64,000 bases of DNA from Anastrepha obliqua (GCF_027943255.1 NC_072897.1:36988044-37052043); one strand, 5' to 3'; shown: positions 31,944 through 42,658, numbered from the stretch's first letter. Notes: generated by a model from the letters alone, not told the origin. Program-made: numbers and translations.

Positions 31944-33137
31944 TTAGCCTAAAAAATTGATTTCATCTAAGGAATTATCTGCGCATTCATATTCTTCTAT
32001 TTCAGAAAAATATGGTTCGTTTTTCATTGCATTAACTCGTTGCTGTTTATTTATGGGTGCTTGGGAGGACGTGTTGCTGCCGTGTCTCTTAAAAGTGCTG
32101 ACATTCTGTTGTGGCTGGTCGCGATTACGGCTTTGTTGGCGTATCTGCCATTGAGACGAGTTCTGAAAGTTCCAATCACTTCTTCGCTTAAAAGTTTGTG
32201 GCTGAGGACTGTTATATAAATGACCAGAGGTATTATTTTTAAACTCGGTCTGCCGCCTGAAGCAGGAACTTCCTGGATCTACATCCATCGGTGTAGGGCT
32301 AGGAGTTGAAACGTTTTGGGAGCTATTTGGTTTGAAAGTTGTGCTACTAAAGCGCTTTGAAAACGGTCTTGTTTGGGTATTTTGTGGCATTCTTCCTGTG
32401 GCATAAGTCTGAGCGAACTGATATCTTTGCCGATTATGATGTAGCTCCTGTGCGAGTGCAAGTGCACTGGGCAAGTCTGGAGGATTAGCTGCGAAAAGGG
32501 TGTCACATAATGGGCGTTTAAGGCCAGAAATAAATACTCTTAACGCATTTTCCCTTGCCTTTTCATTAAAAGCATTCGTGAGCTCCTCATTGTTACTATG
32601 TGTCATTATTATTTTATTTAGTATCAAAGTAAGCTGCCTATCAACCGCATCATAGTACTCGCTAATAGACATTTGTCCCTGTCTCAATGTGTTAAGCTGA
32701 TTTTCTAATATATGAAGGGGGCGCTTATCCGCGTAGAGCTGATCTAGTCTTGCAATAATAGCTTTGAAATTTAGTGGGGTATTAAATGCGCTAAGATTTT
32801 CGTTAGCCGAGGACGTTATTTTATTCCTGAGAATTCCCATCGCGATATAGTATGGCTCAGAACCCTCACTGTAATAGCTTAACGCAAATTTTGCCGCATC
32901 TCTCCATGCCGGATATTCCGACATTTTGCCTTTAAACTCTGGGAGTGACTTAATCAAACTAAGATCGGTATGAGTTCTGTGCACTCCATCTACTATTGTT
33001 ACCGGTTTATGTGGCTCTATTTTTTGAGGAAGTATATTTCGAATAGCTTGGGTTAGTTCTAAAATCTGTTGATTAAAACTTTCTTGAACTACTTCTACCG
33101 CGGATTGCACTATGCTATTAACCATATTTACATCCAT
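31944..33137 (-). CDS. gag: Gypsy A gag
   Basis: An intact 397-codon frame. The first 60 residues are helical (AVEVVQESFNQQILELTQAI). A capsid-like region follows, with SLPEFKGKMSEYPAWRDAAK, ILENQLNTLRQGQMSISEYY and ENALRVFISGLKRPLCDTLF, as in 17.6/297/gypsy-type gag. The C-terminal 150 residues are rich in Gln, Asn, Arg and Ser and lack a CCHC knuckle, which is usual for this group. It ends in EINFLG next to the start of pol. It forms the particle that carries element RNA. Confidence 0.88.
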   Translation of the reverse strand: MDVNMVNSIVQSAVEVVQESFNQQILELTQAIRNILPQKIEPHKPVTIVDGVHRTHTDLSLIKSLPEFKGKMSEYPAWRDAAKFALSYYSEGSEPYYIAMGILRNKITSSANENLSAFNTPLNFKAIIARLDQLYADKRPLHILENQLNTLRQGQMSISEYYDAVDRQLTLILNKIIMTHSNNEELTNAFNEKARENALRVFISGLKRPLCDTLFAANPPDLPSALALAQELHHNRQRYQFAQTYATGRMPQNTQTRPFSKRFSSTTFKPNSSQNVSTPSPTPMDVDPGSSCFRRQTEFKNNTSGHLYNSPQPQTFKRRSDWNFQNSSQWQIRQQSRNRDQPQQNVSTFKRHGSNTSSQAPINKQQRVNAMKNEPYFSEIEEYECADNSLDEINFLG

Positions 33138-33710
33138 TGTTCTGTATTTTTTTTTAGTTACTTTTTCTAATAGAAATATAAGTACAATAGTGATCTTAGG
33201 GCTATTAGATAACTGAATATCTTACTTTAAATAGATTACCGCTTCCGAGTTCCAGGCTGTTCCTCACGATGGGTTTTCGTCAATTCTTGTCGCAAAGTTT
33301 ATGCAATGCTCACTTGTTGATGCTCACTTGTTCATTATTAAGTTTTTTTTTTTTAGGCAAGATTTTTTCTTTGTTTTTTTTTTTAGGCACGATTTTTTTC
33401 TCGTTTTATTACGATTTTGTTTTTTGGAAATTTTACTTAGCGTTCCTGATAACTTTATATTAAGTCCACTTTATACAATGTTCAATGTTTTTTTTTTTTT
33501 TTTTTGGGCACGATGTTTTCTCGTTTATCACGATTTTGTTTTTTGGAATTTTTACTTAGCGTTCCTGATGACTTTATATTAAGTCCACTTTATACAATGC
33601 TCACTTGGTGATGCTCACTTGTTCATTATTAAGTTTTTTTTTTTGGGCACGATTTTTTCTCGTTTATCACGATTTTTGTTTTTGGAATTCGTTCCCGTAA
33701 GTTGGGCGCC
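33138..33710. repeat. Gypsy A leader with tandem repeats
   Basis: Between the primer-binding site and gag there are near-repeats: TTTACTTAGCGTTCCTGAT occurs at about 33,431 and 33,550, and GATGCTCACTTGTTCATTAT at about 33,318 and 33,611. Each is followed by long T runs and GCACGATTTT. The open frames at 33,269-33,582 on the plus strand are translations of these T-rich repeats. Confidence 0.75.
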
Positions 33711-33715
33711 AGTTA

Positions 33716-33963
33716 AGTTTTTTAAAACACTTTTTTTATAATATTTTTTACATCACTTTATTTCTATTCTAATTAAGTTTTCAACATCAGTTTTTATAAT
33801 ACTTTATTTCTAGTTTAATTAAGTTTTTAAAATACAAGTTAAGTTTTTTAAAACATCTTTCTTATAATACTTTATTTCTAGTTTAATTAAGTTTTTAAAA
33901 TACAAGTTCAGTTTTTTATTCCTGTTCACGACTTGTCGTTGTAAACCCACGAATCAAAATAAC
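33716..33963 (-). repeat. Gypsy A 5' LTR and primer-binding site
   Basis: Minus-strand LTR ends are AGTTATTTTGATTCG and CTTAACT. The last T begins TGGCGCCCAACTT, a match to the 3' end of tRNA-Lys as used by gypsy. Inside, an about 70-bp unit with CTTTATTTCTAGTTTAATTA is repeated. The LTR stops 29 bases short of the piggyBac end. Confidence 0.75.
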
Positions 33964-33992
33964 TGCCTTCCTACTCTACGCTGCCACCTTAA

Positions 33993-35549
33993 CCCATTCG
34001 ATCCCATTGTACTCGCTTGAGTACAGAAAAAGCATCTTTTTCGAAACGACGTCAAAAGCCAACGCTTACAAATTTTTAAATGTACTCGCCACTTTATAAT
34101 ACAGAGCAATGTAGAAAAGGAATACACATGTTTCTCCTTCTTTTTTTTGAGTCCCGTTATCCGTTATTCACTTATCTTTGCGTGCACCTTTGCTATTTTT
34201 CTTCTTTTCTTGGTTTAGTTTGCAATAAGCTCTCTGTTTGACAAAATCTAAGTTATCACGGAAAAAGTTCAGTGTTGTAATATTCATAATACATATAATT
34301 TGTATACTTTATACCAAAAAAACGAAAAAAGTTGTGGAAAAGTGCATTTCGGTAGGTTTAAATTCTAGTGTACTCGCATGGGTACAGTGGGAACATTCAT
34401 ATATATTTTGTAGTCACTTCGACTTCGCTATTATCGCGCCAAATACCCACTGTGACACAGATGAGGAGGACATTGAAAAGGATAATATATTGCGAGATGA
34501 TATTCCAACCTTGGAATCGTATTTTTCGATTCTTCTTTACGTCATATGAGCTTCTTAGAATTTTGAAAGAACAAGGATTTAAGGCTACTGGGACTGTTCG
34601 TGAACGGCGGACCAAAAAATGTCCTCTGAAAACGAACAAAGAACTACAAAAGAAGCAACGGTCCCCCCGTTTGATTTTATGTAAGTTTATCATAATGATT
34701 TATTTGAATAGTTGTTTTGTATCAAATTTTGTAGGTGTTCTGACTCAGAAATACTTTTTGTGAAGTGGAATGACAATAGCGTTTTGACAGTGGGAACAAA
34801 CTTTGATAGAATTGAACCTTTACATACCGTCAAACGATGGTCAAGACAAGAGAGGCGCAAGGTGAATGCCCATCAGCCGAAGTTGATAGCGGAATACAAC
34901 TCAGGAATGGGAGGAGTTGACCTCCACTACCAAGCTTTGAATACTTACAATATAAAGTTTAGAGGAAAGAAATGGTGGTGGCCTCTTTTCACTACAATGA
35001 TAAGCTCGTGCGTAGTAAACGCATGGGCGCTTTATAAAATGGCAAGTAAGAGTCAATGCGACTTGTTGCAATACCAACGTGAAATTGTGCGATTTTATTT
35101 AGGCAATTATATTATCCGGGACATATCTTCAAAACGATCGACAACGGCATCAATAGCTGGTTCCTCATATAACCATTTTCCCAAAAGGATATCGAATCAG
35201 CTGAGGTGCAGGGAGTGTCACCAAAGAATTCGATGGATTTGCGAGTTATTCAATGTAGCCCTTTGCGTAGAGAGAGAATGTTTCAAAAACTTCCATACTG
35301 TGAACCGAACTAATAACCAAGGAAGTCTTTGAAAGGGTATTTTTCTTTAATACTCCATATTTTCATATGCAGGCAATGTATATACATATTATCCCATTGT
35401 ACTCGATTGGGTACAGCCCAAAAAAAGCACTTCTTTGATTTTTTTTCGTGTTTTTTTTTTTTAAGGAGCTTAATTACACTATTTCAATGAACGTTTTATA
35501 AACGCATTTAAAAAAAAAATTGTTTTATATAAGGTTGGGATTTAATGGG
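33993..35549 (+). mobile_element. piggyBac element, internally deleted
   Basis: TTAA lies at 33,989-33,992 and 35,550-35,553. The inner ends are inverted repeats CCCATTCGATCCCA and CCCATTAAATCCCA. Subterminal copies of TGTACTCG (34,009, 34,081, 34,370, 35,399) may be transposase-binding sites. It encodes the remnant of a piggyBac transposase, but at 1.56 kb it is shorter than a complete element of about 2.4 kb. Confidence 0.9.
34400..35332 (+). pseudogene. piggyBac transposase remnant with intron
   Basis: The N-terminal acidic part (TDEEDIEKDNILRDD, near 34,460) is fused to the late catalytic part: SYELLRILKEQGFKATGTV, KCPLKTNKELQKKQR, then ILFVKWNDNSVLTVGT and AEYNSGMGGVDLHYQA with the third catalytic Asp. 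KWWWPLF and a Cys-rich C-terminus (CRECHQRIRWIC, then CVERECFKNFH) follow. The middle with the first two Asp residues is missing. A small intron, 34,681-34,734 (GTAAGT...TTTGTAG), joins FDFM to CSDSEILF. Frameshifts occur near 34,520 and 34,665. Confidence 0.85.
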
Positions 35550-35589
35550 TTAAATACCCTTTGTCTGTCTATGTTGTTGTTAGCGAACG

Positions 35590-36115
35590 CCACTGTTAAG
35601 TTGCTGTTAAGCATTGCTCTTAGTCTGGGTACCTGGCTACCGTAAAGAAATTTGCTGTTGTTCATTGTTGCACTTGTTTGTGAAAAACAAGATCACACCG
35701 CTAAGCTATTGTTAAGCAATGCTCTTAGTCTGGGTACCTGGGTACCGTAAAGGAATTTGCTGTTGTTCATTGTTGCACTTGTTTGTGAAAAACAAGATCA
35801 CACCGCTAAGCTATTGTTAAGCAATGCTCTTAGTCTGGGTACCTGGGTACCGTAAAGGAATTTGCTGTTGTTCATTGTTGCACTTGTTTGTGAAAAACAA
35901 CATCACACCGCTAAGCTATTGTTAAGCAATGCTCTTAGTCTGGGTACCTGGGTACCGTAAAGGAATTTGCTGTTGTTCATTGTTGCACTTGTTTGTGAAA
36001 AACAAGATCACACCGCTAAGCTATTGTTAAGCAATGCTCTTAGTCTGGGTACCTGGGTACCGTAAAGGAATTTGCTGTTTTCCATTGTTGCACTTGTTTG
36101 TGAAAAACAAGAGCA
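35590..36115. repeat. 105-bp tandem array
   Basis: GCTCTTAGTCTGGGTACC starts at 35,616, 35,721, 35,826, 35,931 and 36,036, an exact 105-bp period and five copies. Each unit contains GGTACCTGGGTACC (a short palindrome) and TTTGTGAAAAACAAG. Copies 2-5 are almost identical, so expansion was recent. Confidence 0.92.
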
Positions 36116-36177
36116 AAGCAATGCTAACTGCTGGGTCAAATATTAGGGCAGGCATGATATGATAACTTATATATTTA

Positions 36178-37010
36178 TATACATATGCGTGTATGCGCGT
36201 TTGGCTTTCTGGACACATGCATGGATATTAGAATATTTTCTCATCAATATGTGTATGTAAGTAGTTCAGATTTGACTGAAGAGATTAAATATAGGAATGC
36301 ATATTCATATGATTGCCTTTAGGGCTGTTTTACATATAAATTCAAAAAGAGTATGGATAATGTTATATAGAAAATAAATTTCTAAATAACAGGTATTAGA
36401 AAAATCTGAATACACTATTTTAAATCAATTCTAATTAAACCAAATATAAAAAATGAAATAAAAATATCGAACAAAAAACTGTGTACAGGACTTGAACCTG
36501 AGTCAAATATGAGACGATATACTGCATACACAACACGTCTTTCACGATTGCGCTAATCTATAATTATTAATGATCTTTTCTAAATCACTCATTTATTCGA
36601 TTCGCAGTTTTATATGCACATATTCTGCGTTAGTTGAAAGTTTGTATGCATAATTATATGCATATGTATGTGTGTATGCGCGTTTGGCTTTCTGGACGGA
36701 TATTAGAAAGATATTTTCTCATCAATATAATTTGGATTTGATGAAATAGATTATAGACATATGTACATATTTTCTGTTTTGATTGATTTATATAAAAATT
36801 AGGTCATATCCAGTATGAACTATTTTATACCGAAAAGAAATTTCCATTTATAAAATACAAAAAAAAACAGTATTTTAAAGAAATTTTAATTAAAATAAAC
36901 TCAAAAATTTGACCAAACTTTCCTGGTTTGAATTGTAAAAAAAAAATTTGCAAGAAAAAAAATATGACTTCAGGACTTGAACCTGAATTTAATACGTGCC
37001 AAAAAACAAA
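36178..37010. repeat. Diverged head-to-tail duplication (about 485 bp) with tRNA-like box
   Basis: GTGTATGCGCGTTTGGCTTT with TTTTCTCATCAATAT occurs near 36,188 and again near 36,672, and AGGACTTGAACCTGA occurs near 36,486 and 36,972. On the minus strand the latter reads GGTTCAAGTCCT, a pol III B-box, and TAGCGCAATCG near 36,556 resembles an A box. The unit may therefore be a SINE or tRNA-derived repeat lying on the minus strand. Otherwise the DNA is AT-rich. Confidence 0.5.
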
Positions 37011-37312
37011 ACGAATAATTCCGCCAGCTTTAGCTTCTGCACCACAAACTAACTGCCGCGCCGCGTTCTTAATCGCAAATTTATTCGCTTCGATTTCCTT
37101 AGTAGTGTGCCGAAAAATCTTATGAACTTCCTCAGTAGTTTGGTAAACGCAGAAAATATCTGAATTCCTGTCCTAGCGTGGTAAGTAAATATAGAAACCC
37201 TCCACTCGCGTCACTCGCGTGGTAAATATCTGCAATTCCCCACTCGTGAGCAAAGTTGAATTTGAAATTACCTTAGTTTGAATCTACAAATTAGTACTCG
37301 AAAAAAGATCAT
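37011..37312. other. No recognised feature
   Basis: AT-rich sequence with short repeated phrases (CACTCGCGT) between the duplication and Gypsy C. I see no LTR end here, so Gypsy C is cut at its 3' side. Confidence 0.4.
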
Positions 37313-37816
37313 TTAACATTTGCTCCTTCTCATTGCATTAACATTCTCTGGTAATACCGATTTACCTAATAGAGCAAATCTTTCATTAAGAGAATCTACA
37401 ATCGTAATTGAATTTCGATCAGGAAGCGAGTGAATGGACACGTGTTTTGTAAGCTTGTCAATGCACGTTAAAAACATTTTTAGTTTATTTAAATACCATA
37501 TATCTATATGAACTACTTCATTAGATTTTGATGGAGTTTCTGTAAGACACAACTTTAACTTGGTTGGATTTCTATCGAATTTGCACATATAGCAAATTAT
37601 ACAATTGTTAACAAATTTATGTATTTCTAATTTTAAATTTGGGTAGTATATTGTATTTTTCATTTCTTCATAGGTTTCACCGATTCCTCTATGATTTTTT
37701 TCTAAATGGTATTTTTCAATTGCTTCAAGAAGACGGTCTTTCTCGAAAATATCCGTTAAATATTTGCAACATTTTAAAATACGCATTCCTGCAATATTTG
37801 AGAAGTACTTAACCAA
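37313..37816 (-). pseudogene. Gypsy C integrase, N-terminal part
   Basis: The zinc-binding region is HLEKNHRGI followed by NNCIICYMCKFDRNP (HHCC). The first catalytic Asp is in VVHIDIWYLNKLKMF. After DSLNERFALLGKS the sequence jumps and ends, so the second Asp and the Glu are missing. Confidence 0.8.
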
Positions 37817-37897
37817 AGTCTCTTGGAGGGATTTAAATATATCAAAATTGATATATCAAAATACTCCAACAGTTCCTTTTATCGGAAATATATCCCT

Positions 37898-38560
37898 TTA
37901 AACTTTTAACACGTAGCAATCTTCGTAATTTTTGAGTTTAATTATATGCCTAATTTTTCTTTGGAAAATAATCTTTTTTAAATAGGTATTAGAATTTCCA
38001 TTTTCTATTATAATTTGATGTTTGGTATTTACCGGTGATTCTGTAATATAAATGTGGTCATCGAGATATTCCTGTCCACTATGGATAGTTGCTAAATCAC
38101 TTCGTACATCATCATAATTATCACAAGCGTGTACTTCGATCCTGCTCAAATAGTCTGCAATACAATTAGATTTTCCTTTGATATACTGTATGTCGAAATC
38201 GTATTCATTCAAACTAATCTTCCATCACTGCATCTTCATGTTTGGTTCTTTCAGAGAACTTAGCCAAACAAGCGGGCGGTGATCGGTTTGGATTTGAAAT
38301 TTCCTGCCAAATAGATACGGGCGAAAATATTTTGTTGACCATACGATGCTTAAAAGTTCTTTTTCAATCGTGCTGTAATTGCATTCATCATTATTTAAAG
38401 TACGCGAAGTATAAGCTATTGGACGACCGTTTTGCGATAAAACAGCACCAAAAGCTGCATTACTTGCGTCAGTTGTTAAGGTGAACATCTTTTTAAAGTC
38501 AGGATAAGCCAAAACAACACTTGAACTGATGAGCTTTTTCAGCTTATAAAAAGATTCCAA
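37898..38560 (-). pseudogene. Gypsy C RNase H
   Basis: FTLTTDASNAAFGAVLSQNG, then YSTIEKELLSIVWSTKYFRP, QIQTDHRPLVW, and after a stop near 38,225 YIKGKSNCIADYLSR. These are the Asp/Glu/Asp motifs and tail of a Gypsy RNase H. The rest leads to the integrase. Confidence 0.82.
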
Positions 38561-38686
38561 AAAGTTCGGGTCATGACTATTGATTTTAGATTTTTTCTTT
38601 AAACAAGAAGTAAGTGGAAGTGCAACTCTACTGTAGTCTTTTATAAATTTCCTATAAAATCCAGTGAGCCCTAGATATGAACGAAT

Positions 38687-39205
38687 TTACTTTATTGTTT
38701 TTGGCACAGGTATTTTCTGTATGGCATCGATTTTATTAGGATTTGGTTTAATGCCGTCAATGGAGATAATATGACCCAAATATTCAGATTGTCTTTTGAA
38801 AAAATTGCATTTATCTATCTGAACTTTCATATTGAACTCAGACAATCTAGTGAATATTTTGGTTAATGAGTCGACATATTCCTCTAGTGACGTCGAAAAT
38901 ATTAGTATGTCATCTAGATATACTATGGAAATCGTATTAATATAATCGTGCAAAACTTCGTTCATCATACGTTGAAATGATGCAGGGGTGTTTTTTAAGC
39001 CGAAAGGCATTCTTGTAAACTCAAAGTGACCCGTTGAGGTAGAAAAGGCAGTTTTATGCCTGTCTTCAAAAGCAATTGGAATTTGGTGGAAATACGTTGT
39101 AAAATATTGCGAGTTTCCTAATTTTGAAAACATGTCATCCATATTTGGCATAGGAAATTTATCCTCGATTGTTACGGCATTGAGATTTCGATAATCAATA
39201 ACCAA
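38687..39205 (-). pseudogene. Gypsy C reverse transcriptase
   Basis: Motifs are VIDYRNLNAVTIEDKFPMPN, FEFTRMPFGLKNTPASFQRM and IVYLDDILIFS with intact catalytic Asp pair. The palm motif A is damaged: YFTTYFHQIPIA lacks the usual Asp-containing IDLASG stretch, a deletion of about five residues that alone should abolish activity. Confidence 0.83.
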
Positions 39206-39655
39206 GCGCCACTTTTCGATTTTAGAGTTATCTAACTTTTTGGGTACAACCCAAATAGGAGCATTATAAGGACTGGAAGACTTAATAATAATTCAATAAT
39301 ATCTACTTCATTTTTATGAATTTCCGCTATTCTATAAATTTTTGAATAAACCGGCGTGCTATTAAAAGTCGGGATTTTATGTTGATATAAATAATTGATT
39401 GATTATAAATGATAAAATACCGAGCTAAATTTTTTCAATAAAGTTGTAAGTTTTTCTATTTCTTCTTTATTTAAGTCATCTGTTATTAATTTATATCGTA
39501 TATTTTGTAGGTCTGGCTTAATGAATTTAATATCTATAATACTAGAACTGAAACTGATAACTTCGTCATTGGAAAGAGGTTTTACTTCATTACTATGGTT
39601 GGAAAAATTTAACTTCACGGTAGCATTATTTGTAATTAATTCTTGCCTACCGAAA

Positions 39656-39949
39656 TCAATCTATTTTGGCTTTTAAAGGGCCTAAAACATTACAGCTAAT
39701 AATTCCGTCAAAGTCAGTATTTAAATCTGCTTCTAGCATTTCAATTTTAACATTATGATTATTAAACTCTTTAAATAACGGTATGGTAACTTTACTATCC
39801 AGAACTGATTTCGAATTAATTGTTCGTATTGTTATTGGGTTCTCTATTTTTGAGCTGAAAGAAGAATGAAATAAATTTTTTTGTATTAATGATGTACCTG
39901 CCCCGGAGTCTATTAAAAGTTTAAGTGGTATTGACCCAGTTCTGTCCAC
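39656..39949 (-). pseudogene. Gypsy C protease
   Basis: KLLIDSGAGTSLIQKNLF holds the catalytic DSG motif. The frame continues to FDGIISCNVLGPLKAKID, the conserved end of Gypsy proteases. Its register differs from gag, consistent with frameshift translation. Confidence 0.78.
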
Positions 39950-39990
39950 TATATGGGGAAGATATCTGTGGGTGATAACTGAAAATTCGG

Positions 39991-40818
39991 CTATGCGGTT
40001 TCAATAGCATCTATATCCATTGAGGCGGTGTTTTTTGAAGTATTAGACTGCCTCGTCATATTAGATGGAGCGCGATTCCTACTAGTGGTGCTTGCTACTT
40101 GAGAGCTTCTCGGATTATTAAAATATCTAGTCGAAAGTTGTAAATTTTGATCAATATTTCTAGCATCCTTGTTACTACTTACAGCGTTACTATTCCTATT
40201 ATTTTGTAAATTATCTCTATTGTAAGCTAAAGGAGGTTGAAAAGTACCAGGATCTCGTTTATTTCGCGGATTTAAATTTTTATAAAAATATTCGGTTTCA
40301 ATTAACATCTCTTTAGCCTTCTGTAAATTATTGGGATTTCTAGCTTGAAGCACCAACTTAGCACCACTTGGTAGCTTACTAATGAATATTTTTAAAACCA
40401 TTTTTTCATTTGTTTCGCATGTATACCAATTATTTTCTTTAACTTGCGACTTTAAATTTAGTTTTGTTAAAAGCTCTGTAACATAGTCAAAAAAGTCACT
40501 AATACTTGACCTTATTTCAGCAATTTTAATTTTGTTAACAATAGCTTCGAGACTTTCACTTACATTGAAATTAGTTTGCAATAGGTTTTTAATACTCGGC
40601 CAATCTACAGGATTACCATGATTAATAAGAGCAATGTTTGCCTTATCTTTAACTTTAGACCTTACTCTCAAATCAAATAACCTAACGAATTCGAGCATAG
40701 ATGTACTGCATATTTCGCGCAGCTCGTCAATGTTCTTGGTGAATAAGAAAATCTCCTCTGGTTTTCCTCCAAATTCTTCAACATCAGCCAATATATCGAA
40801 TACTGTGATTCCAGCCAA
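39991..40818 (-). CDS. gag: Gypsy C gag
   Basis: A 275-codon open frame starting MAGITVFDILADVEEFGGKP. It is helical with a capsid-like region (VDWPSIKNLLQTNFNVSESL, then EKMVLKIFISKLPSGAKLVL) and a basic, Asn/Ser/Arg-rich tail ending MDIDAIETA. There is no CCHC knuckle. It belongs next to the pol pieces below it and would form the element's particle. Confidence 0.8.
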   Translation of the reverse strand: MAGITVFDILADVEEFGGKPEEIFLFTKNIDELREICSTSMLEFVRLFDLRVRSKVKDKANIALINHGNPVDWPSIKNLLQTNFNVSESLEAIVNKIKIAEIRSSISDFFDYVTELLTKLNLKSQVKENNWYTCETNEKMVLKIFISKLPSGAKLVLQARNPNNLQKAKEMLIETEYFYKNLNPRNKRDPGTFQPPLAYNRDNLQNNRNSNAVSSNKDARNIDQNLQLSTRYFNNPRSSQVASTTSRNRAPSNMTRQSNTSKNTASMDIDAIETA

Positions 40819-41190
40819 GTTGAATTTTCTAGTTTGCTACCACAGTTTTGTAAATTATGCTTTAAATGTTTTTTTTTTTTGTATATTTGTATTGTACCTA
40901 TTTTTATTTTTACTATTACTTGTAGTATGTATATTGAACGTATGTATTTTAGTATACAAGTAAACTGTCTCTTCTTTCGTATAACGTATGTATTTTATTT
41001 TATTTGTTTTTCTTATTGCTCTACGTGGGAGGGCATCGGTAATCGTACGAATGCTCAATTGCTTCTTCTTGTTTTTTTTTTTCAATAGTGCAATGAGAGA
41101 TTAATACTCACTCTTAAAGTTTCTTTTTTTTTTATTTATTTGCGTATGCGTGTATGCGTAGCCAACTTCCACTTTGTCGTTAATGTCGTT
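40819..41190. other. T-rich interval 5' of Gypsy C gag
   Basis: Probably part of the element's leader. I could not find a primer-binding site or an LTR boundary. Small plus-strand frames are low-complexity. Confidence 0.4.
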
Positions 41191-41337
41191 ATATTACGTT
41201 TCCACCAAAAGCAAACACCGTGTTTGCAGGAGTTGTGTTTGGGAGAACTGTCAACTGTTTCCACCGAAATGTGTTTGCAAAGTGTATGGTCTTTGGTATG
41301 GTAAGCAGATTTATGATACATTATTTTGCGGCGACAG

Positions 41338-41402
41338 CACAGCGCGATAGCCCAGCGGCTAGCAATGTGGGCTTCCGATCCGAAATCCTTGGTTCGAATC
41401 AC
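41338..41402 (+). mobile_element. tRNA-like SINE head of a second family
   Basis: GCGCGATAGCCCAGCGGCTA has an A-box (TAGCCCAGCGG), and CCTTGGTTCGAATCA 40 bases later has a B-box. The sequence between differs from the main SINE. It is followed by A/T runs. It could be a tRNA pseudogene or the head of another SINE. No intact tRNA cloverleaf is evident. Confidence 0.55.
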
Positions 41403-41448
41403 AAAAAAATTTTTTTTTTTTTATACATTTATTTCATTTTGTTTTATG

Positions 41449-41634
41449 ATATGTTTATGAGCAGATTTTTTTCATGGCAGAAATACACTCGGAGGTTTGC
41501 CATTGCCTGCCGAGGGGCGACCGCTATTAGAAAAATGTTTTTATTAATTTTGCTTTCACCGAGATTCGAACCAACGACCTCTCTGTGAATTCCGAATGGT
41601 GATCACGCACCAACCCACTCGGCTACGGCGGCCG
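41449..41634 (-). mobile_element. tRNA-derived SINE, copy 3 (truncated)
   Basis: The reverse complement begins CGGCCGCCGTAGCCGAGTGG and includes GGTTCGAATCTCGG and CCTCGGCAGGCAATGGCAAA. It stops after CATGAAAAAAATCTGCTCAT, missing the 3' half found in other copies, and ends in an A-rich run (41,448-41,403). Confidence 0.8.
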
Positions 41635-41930
41635 TCAATCAAATGTCATATTGACAAATTGCAATCATTGTTGCCATGTTTCGATAAGAATGCAATAATA
41701 AATGAGGAAAATGAGCAACATTGCCACCACTTAATAATTAAATTAGACGCAAACCCAACAAAACACGCTTTAAATTAGACGCAAACCCACAAAACACGCT
41801 TTGAAAGTGAGTTTAGGTATGGAGTTGTGTTTTAATTTTGTATGGGATTTGACAGGAGTTTTGTTTCGTGTTTGCGCTAAGAACACGATAGCGGCAGAGA
41901 ACACGATAGCGGCTGCGGTGGAAACTTAGC

Positions 41931-42569
41931 ATTAGCGAGTTGTGTTGAACAATTCAATGCAGTATTGAGAGTATTAAAGTACTCAATGCAACTAATTGAG
42001 AGAAGATAATTATTTAAATATCACTCAATGCGTTTCGCTTATTTTTGAATGGTCTCTTAAAATTTCTTGTTTGCAACTGTACATAGAAAAAATTTTCCCG
42101 TTGTTTTTTTTCACAGATTTTTTCAAGAAAAGTTAGTATTTCGTATATTTGCAACAGTTTTTAAACTTATAGTTATGTTAAATTGTTTTTATTATATTAA
42201 TTTAGCTACACATCAATGTGTGCATTTATAGCATCTTTTTAGAATTGTTTATTACTCAGGTTCGACCATAGACGGCGCCACTTTCATGTATATCGTATGA
42301 CTCTCCTACACATGCATGAGTACTTACGTCTGTTCGCCAATTTAAGAAAACACTTGTTAATTTAAGAAAACTTTTGTTTAAATTTGTTCATTTATAACTT
42401 TGTTTGATATAACCGATCCGCACAGTTCAAGGATAAAACAGCCATTGAATTATGCTTAGTTGGTAATTAGTGTAAGAGTATGAAGAGCGGATAACGGTTA
42501 TATTAGAAGAAATAAATGGCAATATTTATATTGAGAAATATAGGATTTTAACATAAATATATATATATA
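41931..42569. other. AT-rich DNA without recognised genes
   Basis: No conserved frame is visible. A short (TA)n run lies at about 42,557-42,573, directly before the next LINE fragment. Confidence 0.5.
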
Positions 42570-42658
42570 TATAACTCTACGACTCTTTACAGCCACCTCC
42601 TTCGAGGGAGCTAAGAGAAGTAGTCAAGTATGCAGAATCCAACAATCTGGGGCTAATA

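Larger units (their letters stand above)
29915..33963 (-). mobile_element. Gypsy element A (errantivirus-like), 3' truncated
   Basis: On the minus strand: 5' LTR (33,963-33,716), primer-binding site TGGCGCCCAACTT (tRNA-Lys type), a repeat-rich leader, gag (33,137-31,944), protease and RT-RNase H. It is cut off in the pol gene near 29,915, where element B begins. Integrase, any env and the 3' LTR are missing. Gag and the RT frame are long and open, so this copy is not very old. Confidence 0.85.
37313..40818 (-). mobile_element. Gypsy element C, truncated
   Basis: On the minus strand gag (40,818-39,991), protease (39,949-39,656), RT (39,205-38,687), RNase H (38,560-38,150) and part of the integrase (37,816-37,313) follow in order. 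No LTR was found on either side. The pol pieces share one register apart from a shift near 39,400, so damage is mostly stop codons and small deletions. Confidence 0.85.
41195..41930. mobile_element. Possible MITE hosting SINE pieces
   Basis: GTTTCCACCAAAAGCAAACA (41,198 on) and GTTTCCACCG read from 41,923 on the opposite strand face each other. Both are followed by AAACAC-rich stretches (TGTTTGCAGGAGTTGTGTTT against CAAACACGAAACAAAACTCC). This suggests inverted ends of a non-autonomous DNA transposon. Target duplications were not resolved. Confidence 0.4.

Noticed and set aside
33269..33582. Hydrophobic small proteins in the Gypsy A leader
   Set aside because: They are translations of T-rich tandem repeats in two frames.
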